Of a DNA stretch of 64,000 bases, positions 1-9,789 are shown piece by piece. Location: assembly GCA_003278805.1 (NCBI GenBank), contig QCDC01000001.1:62001-126000 (forward strand), written 5' to 3'. The position numbers were made by a program, and so were the translations under genes. The notes beneath the pieces are model-generated. The model was given only the letters and a program-made list of their open reading frames with translations, was not told the origin of the DNA and made no database searches. Origin of the DNA: Pelagibacteraceae bacterium AG-349-L17 (GTDB lineage Bacteria; Pseudomonadota; Alphaproteobacteria; Pelagibacterales; Pelagibacteraceae). The first letter of the stretch is position 1; every line of letters begins with the position of its first letter.

Positions 1-1073
1 TCAGGATCGATTGGATTTCCTTCTATTTTCTTAGAAATCACACCTGCTTTTTCTCTAATTGCCATTTCAATTTCTGCAGCAACTTTGGGATTTTGAGCTA
101 GATAAGTCTTAGCATTCTCTCTACCTTGACCAATCTTCTCTCCTTTATAAGCATACCATGCGCCTGATTTTTCAATTATATCTGCTTTAGAACCAAGATC
201 GACTAGTTCGCCCATCTTGCTAATTCCTCTTCCATACATCAAATCAAATTCAACAACTTTGAATGGTGGTGCTACTTTATTCTTAACTACCTTCACCCTT
301 GTAGAGTTACCAATAATTTCGTCTTTATCTTTGATGGCACCAATTCTTCTAATATCCATTCTTACAGATGAGTAAAACTTAAGTGCATTACCACCTGATG
401 TTGTCTCTGGACTTCCAAACATAACTCCAATTTTCATTCTGATTTGGTTAATGAAAATCATCATTGTATTTGTATTTGAAATTGAACCTGTTAATTTTCT
501 TAAAGCCTGACTCATTAATCTAGATTGAAGACCAACATGATGATCTCCCATCTCTCCTTCAATTTCTGCTTTTGGAGTTAAAGCTGCAACTGAGTCAATA
601 ACGATTACTGAAATAGAGCCTGATTTTACTAGTGTATCAGCTATTTCTAACGCTTGTTCACCAGTGTCAGGTTGTGAAATTAAAAGTTCTTCAGTATTTA
701 CACCTAATTTTTTTGCATAAACTGGATCTAACGCATGCTCTGCATCAACGAATGCACAAATACCTCCAGATTTTTGAGCTTCTGCAACAACTTGTAATGC
801 TAAAGTTGTTTTTCCAGATGACTCTGGTCCGTAAACTTCAATAATTCTTCCTTTTGGTAATCCACCTATACCTAAAGCTAAATCAAGACTTAAAGAACCT
901 GTTGAAACAGACTCAATATCCATCGCTTTTTTTTCACCAAGCTTCATTACAGAGCCTTTTCCAAAATTATCTGTAATTTGAGCTATCGCAGCATCTAACG
1001 CTTTGTTCTTTTCTTTAACGTCCATTTCTTGATCTTTAGTAGATTTAACTACTTTTAGGTTATTTTTCGTCAT
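1..1073 (-). CDS. recA: RecA recombinase (3' end cut by window edge)
   Basis: RecA forms ATP-dependent filaments on single-stranded DNA, drives homologous recombination and triggers LexA and UmuD self-cleavage. Translating the minus strand from the ATG at 1073 gives an open frame of 357 codons to the edge, so it is absent from the ORF track. It starts [10 protein letters not shown], with Walker A GPESSGKT at about residues 82-89, Walker B-like [10 protein letters not shown] near 160, and the L2-region motif [14 protein letters not shown]. An AGAGG ribosome site lies about 6 nt before the ATG. A near-consensus LexA box lies upstream. tolC follows the promoter region upstream on the same strand. 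The last few C-terminal residues are missing. Confidence 0.98.
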   Translation of the reverse strand, partial: MTKNNLKVVKSTKDQEMDVKEKNKALDAAIAQITDNFGKGSVMKLGEKKAMDIESVSTGSLSLDLALGIGGLPKGRIIEVYGPESSGKTTLALQVVAEAQKSGGICAFVDAEHALDPVYAKKLGVNTEELLISQPDTGEQALEIADTLVKSGSISVIVIDSVAALTPKAEIEGEMGDHHVGLQSRLMSQALRKLTGSISNTNTMMIFINQIRMKIGVMFGSPETTSGGNALKFYSSVRMDIRRIGAIKDKDEIIGNSTRVKVVKNKVAPPFKVVEFDLMYGRGISKMGELVDLGSKADIIEKSGAWYAYKGEKIGQGRENAKTYLAQNPKVAAEIEMAIREKAGVISKKIEGNPIDP

Positions 1074-1119
1074 TTTTTGCCTCTTTTTTTAAATTTTTTA
1101 ACACTCGAATCATGAAATA

Positions 1120-1147
1120 AATGTACACATTTTGTTCTCATTAGCAA
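1120..1147 (-). promoter_or_regulatory. recA promoter with near-consensus LexA (SOS) box
   Basis: Read on the minus strand, TTGCTA (1142-1147), a 16-bp spacer and TACATT (1120-1125) resemble a sigma-70 promoter. Between and over these elements, 1123-1137 reads GTAC-N7-GTTC on the plus strand, one base away from the alphaproteobacterial LexA site GTTC-N7-GTTC. A repressor bound here would block the promoter. The box is seen directly; the promoter elements are inferred. Confidence 0.6.
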
Positions 1148-1181
1148 TATATTTATTTTTTTGGCCTTAAAAATCAAATAA

Positions 1182-2474
1182 TTACTTAAGTTTTAGATAT
1201 TGGCTGTTTAGCAAGCCTACTGCCTTAAGCAGATTATATTGAGCCATTAAATAGTTTTTCTCAGAACTTGCTAAAGAAATTTGAGCTGAAAGTAATAATG
1301 CATTTGATTGGATAACATCTAAAGTAGTTCTGGAACCTCTTTCGTACTCTGCTGCTATTCCTTCATTAGCAATTTGGGAAGCTCTTACTTGAACTTTAAC
1401 AGAGTTTAAAAAACTTTCAGAAGATTCGAGGCTAGACCAAGCACTTGCTACATTTGTTTCATTTGTTCTTACAGCATCATCTAACAATAATCTTTTTCTT
1501 GTAGTCAAATTTGAATTTTTTGAGATAGTTGATCTTTTTTTTCCGCCTGAATAAAAAGGCCAATTAACAGTTGCCTTCAATACGTCTTTTTCTCTTTCAT
1601 CATAGGTAGAACTTAGATCGTCAGTATAAGATCTTTCTAAAGATAAAGAGGCTGTTGGTTTCAAATCTGACTCTGAAATTGCTAATTCTTTTTCAGCTTT
1701 AGCTAAGTCAAATTTTGCTATTTGAATATCAGGATTATTTTGTTTTGAAATACTAATTGCTTCATTTAAAGATTTTGGAATACTAACTATTGCATTTGAA
1801 TTTTTCTGAAGTTGGTTTGGATCACTTATTTTACCAATAATATTTTCATAATTAAGTTTACTAATTAATAAATCACTTTTAGCTTTCGCAAACTGAGCTT
1901 GTGCACCTGCAAGAGAAGACTCGGATTGTGCTAGGTCAGTATTTGTAATTTGACCTCTATCTCTTCTAATTTTATCATTTTCAACTTGTCTAATTAATAA
2001 ATTTAAATTTTTTCCATTAATATCTAAAGTTTCTCTAGATAAAATTAAACTTGTAAACGCATTAATTGCATTATGTAAAATATCTTGTTCTTTTTTAATT
2101 AACTGTGCTTTAGCTAAGTTTAATGCGGTAATGTTTTTCTGAAGGGTTAAATCTCTTCCAAAATCTAACAAAGTTTGTTCTAATTTAATTGAAGTGGTGA
2201 ATGGATCCACATCAGTTACACTTGCATCACCTCCACTTTGGTTGGTAAGTTTGTTGGTATCCTCAATACTTTTTGATCCACTTAATGTTAATGATGGTTT
2301 GTAGTCTGCCTTTGCAATATTCACATCTTCCTCTGAAGCTTTAATGTTTTCTCTTTCAGCATTTAATTGAATATTATTTTTGTAAGTTTGATTTAATGCA
2401 TCAAGAAGTGTAACTGCTAAAGCATTACTAAAATAAAATATTGATACGATTACTATTAAAAATATTTTTTTCAT
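1182..2474 (-). CDS. tolC: TolC-family outer membrane efflux protein
   Basis: This is probably the trimeric outer-membrane channel of type I secretion and RND/MFP efflux. The 430-residue product starts with a signal peptide (MKKIFLIVIVSIFYFSNALA) and continues LLDALNQTYKNN, typical for mature TolC. It has two related halves rich in Asn, Ser and Gln with long helical stretches such as AKAEKELAISESDLKP, the internal duplication of the family. The length is slightly below E. coli TolC. Its start overlaps the stop of the kinase gene by 4 bp, so it is probably translationally coupled to the operon above it. No inner-membrane partner is in the window. Confidence 0.9.
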   Translation of the reverse strand: MKKIFLIVIVSIFYFSNALAVTLLDALNQTYKNNIQLNAERENIKASEEDVNIAKADYKPSLTLSGSKSIEDTNKLTNQSGGDASVTDVDPFTTSIKLEQTLLDFGRDLTLQKNITALNLAKAQLIKKEQDILHNAINAFTSLILSRETLDINGKNLNLLIRQVENDKIRRDRGQITNTDLAQSESSLAGAQAQFAKAKSDLLISKLNYENIIGKISDPNQLQKNSNAIVSIPKSLNEAISISKQNNPDIQIAKFDLAKAEKELAISESDLKPTASLSLERSYTDDLSSTYDEREKDVLKATVNWPFYSGGKKRSTISKNSNLTTRKRLLLDDAVRTNETNVASAWSSLESSESFLNSVKVQVRASQIANEGIAAEYERGSRTTLDVIQSNALLLSAQISLASSEKNYLMAQYNLLKAVGLLNSQYLKLK

Positions 2475-3400
2475 TTTGATTTATATACAGCAGTTTTTAT
2501 TTGATGGTTACTGTTTAAATTTAAAATTATGGATGCATATTTATTCATATTTTTGAACATATTTTGAGTAATTCTTTGGTAAGTTTGCATAAAATTAATT
2601 ACATCGCCTTTGCTCATTATTTTATGACTGCCCTTTTTCTTTGTTTTTAACCATAGTTTATGTTCCTGCTTTAATCTCCACTTTTGCAATAAACTAAAGT
2701 TTTTTGCCTTTAAGTAAATCATACAATTTAGCTGAGAATATAGCTTTTTATATTTGGTCTTTAATTGCAGATTAACATATTTTCTCCAAACAAGTTTATG
2801 ATCATTTGCTTTTTCCATAGAATTAATTGATTTTTTTAATGTCTTGTTGGTTTCTGCTCTTGCTCCAACACACCATCCTTCGAAAATAATTATATCTGGT
2901 CTTTTATTAATTTTATTCCATTTATTTTTAGGAAATCTATCATCAATTGCCTTATTAAATTTTGGCAGTTTCATATTTTTAAATTTTTTTGCTTTTGATT
3001 TTTTAAAAAAATCCAACATCATATTGATATCATGAGTTCCAGGAACACCTCTAGTCAATAACATTGGGTGTACTTTTTTTGATAAACCTTTTCTTTCTTT
3101 TCTAGTTTTATAAAAGTCATCAATCGAAATTTTAAATACTTTTAACTTAAAATATTTTTCTAATATTATTTTTATTATTGAGCTTATTGTTGTTTTTCCT
3201 GTTCCTTGACCGCCGGCTAATCCAACAAAGTAGGGTTTTTTGTAATCTGATTTTTTTGCAATCCAAAAACATATAGGGATTAAAAAATTCTTAACCATCC
3301 TTTCTTTATTACCGAACTTTTCAGTTGAGGTTTCTTGTGATTTAATAAACTTAAAACAATCTTTTTTAACTTTATAAAAACACTCTTCAGATAATTTCAT
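2471..3400 (-). CDS. P-loop kinase, probable D-glycerate 3-kinase (GLYK type)
   Basis: This is likely a cytoplasmic kinase making 3-phosphoglycerate from D-glycerate, the plant GLYK / bacterial YggC-type fold. The 309-residue protein has a P-loop GGQGTGKT at about 63-70, SIDDFYKT (nucleobase/phosphoryl-transfer motif of the uridine kinase-like group), the GVPGTHD motif and IIFEGWCVGA. These match the glycerate kinase group better than uridine or pantothenate kinase. It lies between the GFA gene (6 nt gap) and tolC (4-bp overlap). The substrate is inferred from family motifs only; another small hydroxy-acid or sugar is possible. Confidence 0.75.
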   Translation of the reverse strand: MKLSEECFYKVKKDCFKFIKSQETSTEKFGNKERMVKNFLIPICFWIAKKSDYKKPYFVGLAGGQGTGKTTISSIIKIILEKYFKLKVFKISIDDFYKTRKERKGLSKKVHPMLLTRGVPGTHDINMMLDFFKKSKAKKFKNMKLPKFNKAIDDRFPKNKWNKINKRPDIIIFEGWCVGARAETNKTLKKSINSMEKANDHKLVWRKYVNLQLKTKYKKLYSQLNCMIYLKAKNFSLLQKWRLKQEHKLWLKTKKKGSHKIMSKGDVINFMQTYQRITQNMFKNMNKYASIILNLNSNHQIKTAVYKSK

Positions 3401-3406
3401 TGGGGT

Positions 3407-3772
3407 TTATTTTTCTTGATCCATTGGATGATTAAGACCATCGAAGAAAGCTACTTCTTTTAAATCTTCTACTTTTACTTCATCCACACAACCTAGATTA
3501 AATCCAGTCATAGTTGGTGCACTTCTTGGATTGTGATGAGTGTAAATTCCACACTCAGTACAAAAGTAGTGGTTAGCAACTTTAGTATGGTATTGATAAA
3601 GTTTTAATTTATCTGCTCCTTTAGTATTTTTAAAATCTTCATTTTTAACCATTCCCATTGTTGCATTTTTTCTTTTACAAATCGAACAGTTGCATCTTAC
3701 AATTTTTACAAATTCGTTAACACTAGCATTAATTTCTGCTTCTACAGCTCCACAATGACAATTTAATTTCAT
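3407..3772 (-). CDS. GFA/CENP-V family zinc protein
   Basis: A small zinc-binding protein of the family that includes glutathione-dependent formaldehyde-activating enzyme. In 121 residues the cysteines follow the family pattern: CHC at 5-7, CNCSIC at 27-32, CTEC at 71-74 and a late Cys at 95. Members bind a structural zinc and often a catalytic zinc that holds glutathione. True Gfa from methylotrophs is longer (about 190 residues), so the actual reaction is unknown. It sits in a tight minus-strand run with a VOC protein 13 nt upstream and the glycerate kinase 6 nt downstream, which hints at detoxification or C1/C3 metabolism. Confidence 0.8.
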   Translation of the reverse strand: MKLNCHCGAVEAEINASVNEFVKIVRCNCSICKRKNATMGMVKNEDFKNTKGADKLKLYQYHTKVANHYFCTECGIYTHHNPRSAPTMTGFNLGCVDEVKVEDLKEVAFFDGLNHPMDQEK

Positions 3773-3784
3773 ATATCTCCTTTT

Positions 3785-4168
3785 TTATTTTAAAACACTT
3801 TTAGCTGCAATCTTATTTCCATCTAAGTCACGAATATAAGCATAATAATTTCCATCTTTTCTGACCCCTGGGCCTCCTTCATCCACTGCACCCTTAGAAA
3901 TTGCAATATCATAAAATTTTTCAACCGCTTCTTTAGAGTCTGCTAATAAAGTAATTTGTGTTCCATTGCCAAAAGTTGCTGGTTTACCATTTACTGGGTT
4001 TGTAATATAAAAAATTACTTTTTCTGGTTCACCTAAATGAGAATAACCAATATATTTTTCAGTCTTTAAAATTTTTTTTAATTTTAATGGTTCAAGTATA
4101 ACATCATAAAACTCACTAGACTTTTGATAGTCATTAGACCCCACCATTACAAAATCTAAAATATTCAT
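3785..4168 (-). CDS. VOC (glyoxalase/bleomycin-resistance fold) protein
   Basis: A 127-residue vicinal-oxygen-chelate protein: the N-terminal MNILDFVMVGSNDYQKSSEFYD and the C-terminal YYAYIRDLDGNKIAAKS are the two beta-alpha-beta-beta-beta halves. The usual N-terminal metal His is replaced around FVMVGS, and the ending RDLDGNKI matches the lactoylglutathione-lyase-like group of unknown substrate. It lies between the cupin gene (16 nt) and the GFA gene in a likely operon. I assign the fold but not a reaction. Confidence 0.75.
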   Translation of the reverse strand: MNILDFVMVGSNDYQKSSEFYDVILEPLKLKKILKTEKYIGYSHLGEPEKVIFYITNPVNGKPATFGNGTQITLLADSKEAVEKFYDIAISKGAVDEGGPGVRKDGNYYAYIRDLDGNKIAAKSVLK

Positions 4169-4184
4169 GATTTATATTTATTTA

Positions 4185-4535
4185 CTATTCTCCCCATTTT
4201 CCATGAAACTCATAAACTACCGCAGGTTTATCACCTACTACCCAACCATCATGACCTGGTTCAATTGAGTATGCATCACCAGCTTTATAAGTTAATTCAG
4301 TTCCATCATCATGTTTTGCGCAAACTGCCCCTGAAACAATTACGCCAAAATGTTTTGCTTTGCAGCTATCTGTGCCAACTGTTGGTTTAATATCTTGTGA
4401 CCATTTCCAACCTGGTTGTAAAACTAATCTCATAACTCTTTGATCTCCTACTTTCACAATATCTATTTTGGCATTTTTAAAATTCGTGTTACTTTCGTCT
4501 GGATTGTCAAAAGTTTTGACTTCAATTGAACTCAT
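4185..4535 (-). CDS. Small cupin-domain protein
   Basis: A 116-residue single-cupin protein. GWKWSQDIKPTVGTDSCKAKHFGVIVSG resembles cupin motif 1 and YSIEPGHDGWVVGDKP cupin motif 2, although the usual H-x-H pair is partly replaced. It heads the minus-strand run cupin - VOC - GFA - glycerate kinase - tolC and has an SD-like GGAG just before its ATG. It is divergent from umuD. Function is unknown; these small cupins bind metal or small ligands. Confidence 0.7.
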   Translation of the reverse strand: MSSIEVKTFDNPDESNTNFKNAKIDIVKVGDQRVMRLVLQPGWKWSQDIKPTVGTDSCKAKHFGVIVSGAVCAKHDDGTELTYKAGDAYSIEPGHDGWVVGDKPAVVYEFHGKWGE

Positions 4536-4620
4536 TATTTTTCTCCTTTTATAATTAAATTAGAATTTAAAACTATCCTTGGTTAGAGTTATCCACAAGC
4601 ATACAAAATGTAGTTTGGAT

Positions 4621-4664
4621 GTTCACGTTTTGATTCACTTTTGATTCAATTACGGACTCAAAAC
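4621..4664 (+). repeat. Four degenerate 11-bp direct repeats upstream of umuDC
   Basis: Four consecutive 11-mers begin at 4621, 4632, 4643 and 4654: GTTCACGTTTT, GATTCACTTTT, GATTCAATTAC and GGACTCAAAAC. The 11-bp period equals the spacing of the two half-sites of the LexA box (GTTC-N7-GTTC), so these may be decayed or weak LexA half-sites lying on one helix face. They sit between the divergent cupin and umuD genes. The repeat is seen; the role is inferred. Confidence 0.45.
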
Positions 4665-4672
4665 ACAACCTC

Positions 4673-4719
4673 TTGAGTGTATTAAATAAATAGGCTATAA
4701 ATTAGAACAAAACAAGAAC
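4673..4719 (+). promoter_or_regulatory. umuDC SOS promoter and perfect LexA box abutting the start codon
   Basis: TTGAGT (4673-4678), a 17-bp spacer and TATAAA (4696-4701) form a good sigma-70 promoter. GAAC-N7-GAAC at 4705-4719 is the exact reverse complement of the alphaproteobacterial LexA site. It ends one base before the umuD ATG (4720) and would cover the predicted transcription start. The transcript leader would be only about 11 nt with no Shine-Dalgarno sequence, so umuD may be translated nearly leaderless. Confidence 0.8.
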
Positions 4720-5115
4720 ATGAAGCTAACAATCCCTTATTATTTACATAAAGCAGGCGCTGGTTTTCCTTCCCCTGCTACTGATTATATAGAAGAAGAT
4801 ATTGATCTGAACATGCATTTAATAAAAAATGTTCCAGCAACTTTTATCATCAGAGTTCAGGGTAAATCCATGGTCGATGTTGGGATTAATGATGGCGATT
4901 TATTAGTTGTCGATAAAAGTTTAAAACCAAAAAATTTTTCAACAGTGATTGCAAATGTTCATGACGAACTTGTAGTTAAAACTTTGGTTCAAGAAAGAGA
5001 TAAAAAATTTTTAACTTCTGGGTCTAAAGAGTTTTCTGATAGAATTTTAATTAACGAAGAGCAAGATATTTTTATTTGGGGAGTTGTTACTTATGTCATC
5101 CATTCTACGTACTAA
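4720..5115 (+). CDS. umuD: UmuD, self-cleaving subunit of DNA polymerase V
   Basis: UmuD is a LexA-like S24 protein that RecA filaments induce to cut itself; UmuD' then joins UmuC to form polymerase V. The 131-residue product has the cleavage site in [10 protein letters not shown], most likely Ala14-Gly15, nucleophile Ser50 in [10 protein letters not shown] and general base Lys87 in ELVVKTL. The Ser-Lys spacing (37) and site-Ser spacing (36) equal those of E. coli UmuD. It lacks a DNA-binding domain, which excludes LexA. It overlaps umuC and is driven by the adjacent LexA-boxed promoter. Confidence 0.95.
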   Translation: MKLTIPYYLHKAGAGFPSPATDYIEEDIDLNMHLIKNVPATFIIRVQGKSMVDVGINDGDLLVVDKSLKPKNFSTVIANVHDELVVKTLVQERDKKFLTSGSKEFSDRILINEEQDIFIWGVVTYVIHSTY

Positions 5116-6370
5116 AAAAATAGCATTAATTGATTGCAATTCTTTTTACGTCTCGTGTGAAAGATTATTCAATCCAAAAATAAGAAGAAAACCTGTGGTC
5201 GTTTTATCTAATAACGATGGCTGTATCATTTCAAGATCAAATGAAGCAAAAGCTTTAGGAATTAAAATGGGAGAACCTTATTTTAAAGCAAAAGATATTA
5301 TTCTTAAAAATAAAGTTGAAGTTTTCTCTTCTAATTATTCTTTATATGGAGATTTATCTAGAAGAGTGATGCGAACTCTTAAAAGATTTAATTCAGAAAT
5401 AGAAGTTTACTCCATCGATGAAGCTTTTTTAGATTTATCAAACTTTCCTGATAGTGAAGTAGAAAAAGTTGGAAAAGAAATTAGAGAAACAGTTTTACAA
5501 TGGACCGGTATTCCAACCAGTATTGGAATAGCCAATACAAAAACTTTAAGTAAAGTTGCAAATCATATTGCAAAGAAAAAACAATCAGGAGTGACAAGTT
5601 TAATTGGAATAGAAAACTTAGATCCTATTTTAGAAAAAGTTGAAATTAATGATGTCTGGGGTGTTGGAAGACAACTAACTAAGTTTTATCAAAAACATGG
5701 AATTTATAATGCTAAACAATTAAAAAATAAGTCTAATACCTGGATCAAAAAATCTTCAAATGTTTTAAGTTCAAGAACCGCAATGGAACTTAGAGGAATT
5801 TCTTGCATAGGTTTGGAGACAACTACAACAAAAAGAAAGAGCTGTGTAGTTTCAAGATCATTTGGAAAAAGAATTGAAACATTCCAAGAATTAAAAGAAG
5901 CAGTTGCAAATTATTGTTTAAATGCGTCTGAAAAAATTAGATCAGAGTCTTTAGTTGCAAAAGCAATTACTGTATTTGTTAGAACAAGTCCTTTCCAAAG
6001 AAACTTTGGATATTATTCAAATTCAAAGACTATTGATTTTCCAATTGCAACAAATAATAGTATTGAAACAGTTAAAACAGCAGTTTCAATTTTAGAAAAC
6101 ATTTTTAAAAATGGTTACCGTTATCAAAAAGCAGGTGTCATGCTGACAGGACTATCGAATGCTAGTGACAAAACAAATTTATTTACATCTGAAAAAGATG
6201 AAAAAATTAACAGCTTAATGCGATCAATTGATAATACAAATCATCGATATGGAAGATCTACCTTGAGTGTTGCAAGCGCTGGAGTTCATAAGAAGTGGAA
6301 TATGCGAAGACAGTATTCTTCTAAAATTGATACGGCTGATTTCTATTGCTTGCCAACAATTAGAGCTTAG
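5093..6370 (+). CDS. umuC: UmuC, Y-family DNA polymerase V catalytic subunit
   Basis: UmuC is the error-prone translesion polymerase subunit that works with UmuD' and RecA. The product has the Y-family motifs [11 protein letters not shown] near the N terminus and [11 protein letters not shown] with the catalytic Asp-Glu, a helix-hairpin-helix segment around VWGVGRQL, and the UmuC C-terminal region (about 425 residues, E. coli 422). The ORF track starts at a TTG (5084), but the ATG at 5093 has GGGGAG 9 nt upstream and gives the usual length, so I choose it. The start lies inside umuD (23-bp overlap). It converges on ureG with a 10-nt gap. Confidence 0.94.
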   Translation: MSSILRTKKIALIDCNSFYVSCERLFNPKIRRKPVVVLSNNDGCIISRSNEAKALGIKMGEPYFKAKDIILKNKVEVFSSNYSLYGDLSRRVMRTLKRFNSEIEVYSIDEAFLDLSNFPDSEVEKVGKEIRETVLQWTGIPTSIGIANTKTLSKVANHIAKKKQSGVTSLIGIENLDPILEKVEINDVWGVGRQLTKFYQKHGIYNAKQLKNKSNTWIKKSSNVLSSRTAMELRGISCIGLETTTTKRKSCVVSRSFGKRIETFQELKEAVANYCLNASEKIRSESLVAKAITVFVRTSPFQRNFGYYSNSKTIDFPIATNNSIETVKTAVSILENIFKNGYRYQKAGVMLTGLSNASDKTNLFTSEKDEKINSLMRSIDNTNHRYGRSTLSVASAGVHKKWNMRRQYSSKIDTADFYCLPTIRA

Positions 6371-6380
6371 ATCAAAAACT

Positions 6381-6992
6381 CTATAGTCCACCTGATGAAA
6401 ATAAAAATTTAGCAACATCTTCAACACCAATTTGCTTTTTCATCTGGCAAAAAACATAAGGTAAGCCATTTCGGGCCTTTTTTACGTCTTCTTTCATGGT
6501 TTCAAGATTAACATCCACATGAGGAGCTAAATCTGTCTTATTGATAATTAATAAGTCTGACTTTTGAATAGCAGGACCACCTTTTCTTGGAATATCTCCA
6601 CCCATTCCAACATCAATAACATAAATGGATAAATCAACTAATTCAGGACTAAAAGTTGCTGCTAAATTATCTCCACCAGATTCGATTAAAATCAAATCAA
6701 GATCAGGAAATTTTTTTTTCATATTTTCAACAGCAAGCATGTTGATTGAAGCATCTTCACGTATTGCAGTATGTGGACACCCTCCTGTTTCAACTCCTTT
6801 AATTCTCTCTAAAGGTAAGGCTTGGACTTTCATCAAAAATTCTGCATCTTCTTTTGTATAAATATCGTTTGATATTACAGCCATAGAAATTTTTTTTGAT
6901 AAAAATTTGCACAGTTCAGCAGTCAAACTTGTCTTTCCTGCACCAACAGGTCCACCTATTCCAACTTTTAATGGGCCATTTATATTTTTCAT
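6381..6992 (-). CDS. ureG: Urease accessory GTPase UreG
   Basis: UreG is a SIMIBI-class GTPase that carries nickel to apo-urease with UreF, UreD/UreH and UreE. In 203 residues it has the P-loop GGPVGAGKT (about 13-21), the nickel-binding CPH at 72-74 inside [11 protein letters not shown], and the guanine-specificity motif NKTD. The length is standard. It is the last gene of the ureDABCEFG operon and overlaps the ureF stop by 4 bp (ATGA). Confidence 0.97.
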   Translation of the reverse strand: MKNINGPLKVGIGGPVGAGKTSLTAELCKFLSKKISMAVISNDIYTKEDAEFLMKVQALPLERIKGVETGGCPHTAIREDASINMLAVENMKKKFPDLDLILIESGGDNLAATFSPELVDLSIYVIDVGMGGDIPRKGGPAIQKSDLLIINKTDLAPHVDVNLETMKEDVKKARNGLPYVFCQMKKQIGVEDVAKFLFSSGGL

Positions 6993-7669
6993 GTTTTATA
7001 AATTCGTGTTTTCAAATTTTCATGCTTAATACTGTAGATATCACTATTAAAACAAATTCCGCCTAAGTCTTCTAAATTTAAATTTTCACTTTCTTTTTCT
7101 ATTTCTCTAATTAAATCATAAGTCTGAATTATACAGTCTTGACCAATTTTTTGTCCAATTGGTATATGTTTAATACAAACATTAATTTGATTTGATACAA
7201 AGGATTGTAGATAAGATACTATCGTTAGGTTTAAAGGTATACAAAAGTATTTAGCAGCTTTAGCAACTGCAATTGGATAAGCAGTATTTTCCTCAATTTT
7301 AAAATTCCAACTATCAGCCAAAACTTTTCTAAATGCATTACCCATTTCAATAGATTCTATTTTTCTTTCCTTACTTGGACAAAGTGAAAGAGCAAGCTCA
7401 TTTAACTCTTCTCCCTGATAGGTATATTTCATTAAAATTATATCATTTCTACCAGTTCCATATTTTAAGATACATTTTAAACAATCCAAAATATCTTCTT
7501 TTGACTTAATTAAATTATCATTAATCATGGCTTCTAAACCATGAGAATATGAAAAACTTCCAATAGGAAATGATGGTGAAAACCAAGTTTGAAGAATTTG
7601 CAAAGACTCTTTCAAATTTTTTTTATTTTTTAATTTAGTGTTTATGGCTGTGGGTTCTACCAATTCCAT
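6989..7669 (-). CDS. ureF: Urease accessory protein UreF
   Basis: UreF is a helical protein that joins UreD and gates UreG during nickel insertion. The motif [19 protein letters not shown] is the family hallmark, and the rest is helical over 226 residues. The start at 7669 lies 35 bp inside ureE but has a strong GGAGG about 5-6 nt upstream, so the overlap appears real. It is coupled to ureG by a 4-bp overlap. Sequence is otherwise divergent and AT-rich like its neighbours. Confidence 0.93.
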   Translation of the reverse strand: MELVEPTAINTKLKNKKNLKESLQILQTWFSPSFPIGSFSYSHGLEAMINDNLIKSKEDILDCLKCILKYGTGRNDIILMKYTYQGEELNELALSLCPSKERKIESIEMGNAFRKVLADSWNFKIEENTAYPIAVAKAAKYFCIPLNLTIVSYLQSFVSNQINVCIKHIPIGQKIGQDCIIQTYDLIREIEKESENLNLEDLGGICFNSDIYSIKHENLKTRIYKT

Positions 7670-8078
7670 ATGCTCCTCCCTCTGGTTTAAAAGGTCTTAA
7701 AACTTTCTTAACCTTTCCACCTAATTTTAATATCATTTTTTTTATTACTTCATCATATTTTATAAAAATTCTATCTTTTTCAATTTGGCATGGCATATGT
7801 CTATTTCCGATATGCCAGATTAATTGCATTAAATTTTTTCCTTTTATTTCTAATAAACTTTCCTTTTTGTTTTTTATTAAAATCAAATTTCCACTTTGAA
7901 GTCTAAATGCTTGATTTTCTGAAAGTGATTTTGTCTCTGGTAAATTGACTAAAAATTCAAAACCATTATCTGAAACAAGTTTTTTTCTTCTTAAAAATCG
8001 CTCATCATAGGATAAAGATATATGATCTTTAGCTCTATTTTTGGCAATTTTATTTACAATTAAAAAACAATTATCCAT
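7635..8078 (-). CDS. ureE: Urease accessory nickel chaperone UreE
   Basis: UreE is the metallochaperone that hands nickel to UreG. The 147-residue product has the peptide-binding N-terminal domain (LSYDERFLRRKKLV) and the metal domain with GNRHMPCQIEKDRIFI, where the conserved dimer-bridging His lies. The tail is short and His-rich (THSHKH), much less than the enterobacterial His tail. It overlaps ureF by 35 bp and starts 4 nt after ureC. Confidence 0.93.
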   Translation of the reverse strand: MDNCFLIVNKIAKNRAKDHISLSYDERFLRRKKLVSDNGFEFLVNLPETKSLSENQAFRLQSGNLILIKNKKESLLEIKGKNLMQLIWHIGNRHMPCQIEKDRIFIKYDEVIKKMILKLGGKVKKVLRPFKPEGGAYGIGRTHSHKH

Positions 8079-8082
8079 AAGT

Positions 8083-9789
8083 TTAAAACATAAAATATCT
8101 TTGTGCTAAAGGAAGTTCTTTAGCTGGTTCACAAGTAATTATTTCACCATCAGCCTTTACTTCATAAGTTTCAGGATTAACTTCAATCTTTGGACACTTA
8201 TTGTTTAAAATCATATCTTTTTTTGAAATAGCTCTTGTGTTTTCTACAGGTAATAAGTCTTTTCTAATACTTGCATCTTTTAAAGAATTCTTTTCAAGAG
8301 CTAGTTTGCTTGTGAAAATTACAGAAGATTTCTCCAAAGAAGTTCCAAATGATGAAAACATTGGTCTAGTGTATACTGGCTGAGGAGTTGGAATTGATGC
8401 ATTTGGGTCTCCCATTTGTGCACAGGCTATACTTCCTCCTATTAGTATCATTTCTGGCTTTGCACCAAAAAATGCTGGGTCCCATAAAACTAAATCTGCA
8501 CGTTTATTTTTTTCAATACTTCCAATATGTTTTGAAATCCCATGAGCAATTGCAGGATTAATTGTATATTTTGCTAAATATCTTTTAACTCTAAAGTTAT
8601 CATTGTCTCCTTTTTCCTCTGGTAAACTTCCTCTTTGAACTTTCATTTTATGTGCTGTTTGCCAAGTTCTAATTATAACTTCTCCAACTCTACCCATAGC
8701 CTGACTATCTGAAGCAATAATTGAAAAAGCACCCATATCATGAAGAATATCTTCTGCTGCGATTGTTTCTCTTCTTATTCTACTTTCTGCAAATGCTACA
8801 TCCTCTGGAATAGATTTATCAAGATGGTGACAAACCATTAGCATATCTAAATGTTCTTCTATTGTATTAACCGTATATGGTCTGGTTGGATTTGTTGAGG
8901 AAGGAATAACATACTCTTCTCCACAAACTTTAATTATATCTGGTGCATGTCCACCGCCAGCACCTTCTGTATGAAAAGCATGAATAGTTCTTTTGTTAAT
9001 TGCTTTGATAGTATTTTCTACAAACCCACTTTCATTTAAAGTGTCTGTATGAATCATTACTTGCACATCGTTTTTGTCAGCAATATTTAAACAATTATCA
9101 ATTGCTCCAGGAGTGGTTCCCCAATCCTCATGTAGTTTAAGTGCTGAGGCTCCGGCTAGAATTTGTTCCTCAAGACCTTCTGGTAATGAAGAATTTCCTT
9201 TCCCAGCAAAAGCTAAATTCATAGAAAAACCATCAGCAGATTGGATCATTCTTTGTATATGCCATGGTCCCGGTGTACATGTTGTTGCAAGTGTACCATG
9301 AGCAGGTCCAGTACCTCCTCCAAGCATGGTCGTGATACCTGAGTGTAAAGCATCATCAATTTGTTGTGGGCATATATAATGAATATGACTATCAAAACCC
9401 CCTGCTGTTAAAATTTTTCCTTCACCTGCAATTATCTCTGTTCCTGGACCAATAATAATATTTACTTCAGATTGAGTGTCTGGATTTCCAGCTTTACCAA
9501 TTTCAAATATTTTTCCATCCTTTAAACCAACATCAGCTTTATAAATTCCATTTACATCAACTATTAAAGCATTAGTTATAACTGTATCTGCAGCTCCTTT
9601 TTTTCTACTAATTTGAGATTGACCCATCCCATCTCTAATTACTTTTCCACCACCAAACTTTACCTCTTCACCATAAGTTGTTAGATCGTTTTCAACCTCA
9701 ATAATCAATTCAGTATCTGCGAGCCTTACTTTGTCTCCTGTTGTGGGCCCATACATATCCGCATAAGCTGCTCTAGAAATTTTAGCCAT
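8083..9789 (-). CDS. ureC: Urease alpha subunit (catalytic)
   Basis: UreC splits urea to ammonia and carbamate at a di-nickel centre. The 568-residue protein matches the usual length of 567. It shows HIHYICPQQ (nickel His pair), [11 protein letters not shown] (the carbamylated Lys), [30 protein letters not shown] (nickel His), MVCHHLD (flap Cys-His) and [13 protein letters not shown] (nickel Asp). All catalytic elements are intact, so the enzyme should be active if nickel is supplied. Its start touches the ureB stop (1-bp overlap). Confidence 0.98.
   Translation of the reverse strand: MAKISRAAYADMYGPTTGDKVRLADTELIIEVENDLTTYGEEVKFGGGKVIRDGMGQSQISRKKGAADTVITNALIVDVNGIYKADVGLKDGKIFEIGKAGNPDTQSEVNIIIGPGTEIIAGEGKILTAGGFDSHIHYICPQQIDDALHSGITTMLGGGTGPAHGTLATTCTPGPWHIQRMIQSADGFSMNLAFAGKGNSSLPEGLEEQILAGASALKLHEDWGTTPGAIDNCLNIADKNDVQVMIHTDTLNESGFVENTIKAINKRTIHAFHTEGAGGGHAPDIIKVCGEEYVIPSSTNPTRPYTVNTIEEHLDMLMVCHHLDKSIPEDVAFAESRIRRETIAAEDILHDMGAFSIIASDSQAMGRVGEVIIRTWQTAHKMKVQRGSLPEEKGDNDNFRVKRYLAKYTINPAIAHGISKHIGSIEKNKRADLVLWDPAFFGAKPEMILIGGSIACAQMGDPNASIPTPQPVYTRPMFSSFGTSLEKSSVIFTSKLALEKNSLKDASIRKDLLPVENTRAISKKDMILNNKCPKIEVNPETYEVKADGEIITCEPAKELPLAQRYFMF

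Noticed and set aside
5084-5092. TTG start of umuC given in the ORF track
   Set aside because: The GGGGAG site is directly adjacent to the TTG, leaving no spacing; the ATG at 5093 has correct spacing.
9074-9301. Plus-strand ORF opposite ureC
   Set aside because: Shadow of a strongly conserved gene; no ribosome site and no protein-like pattern.
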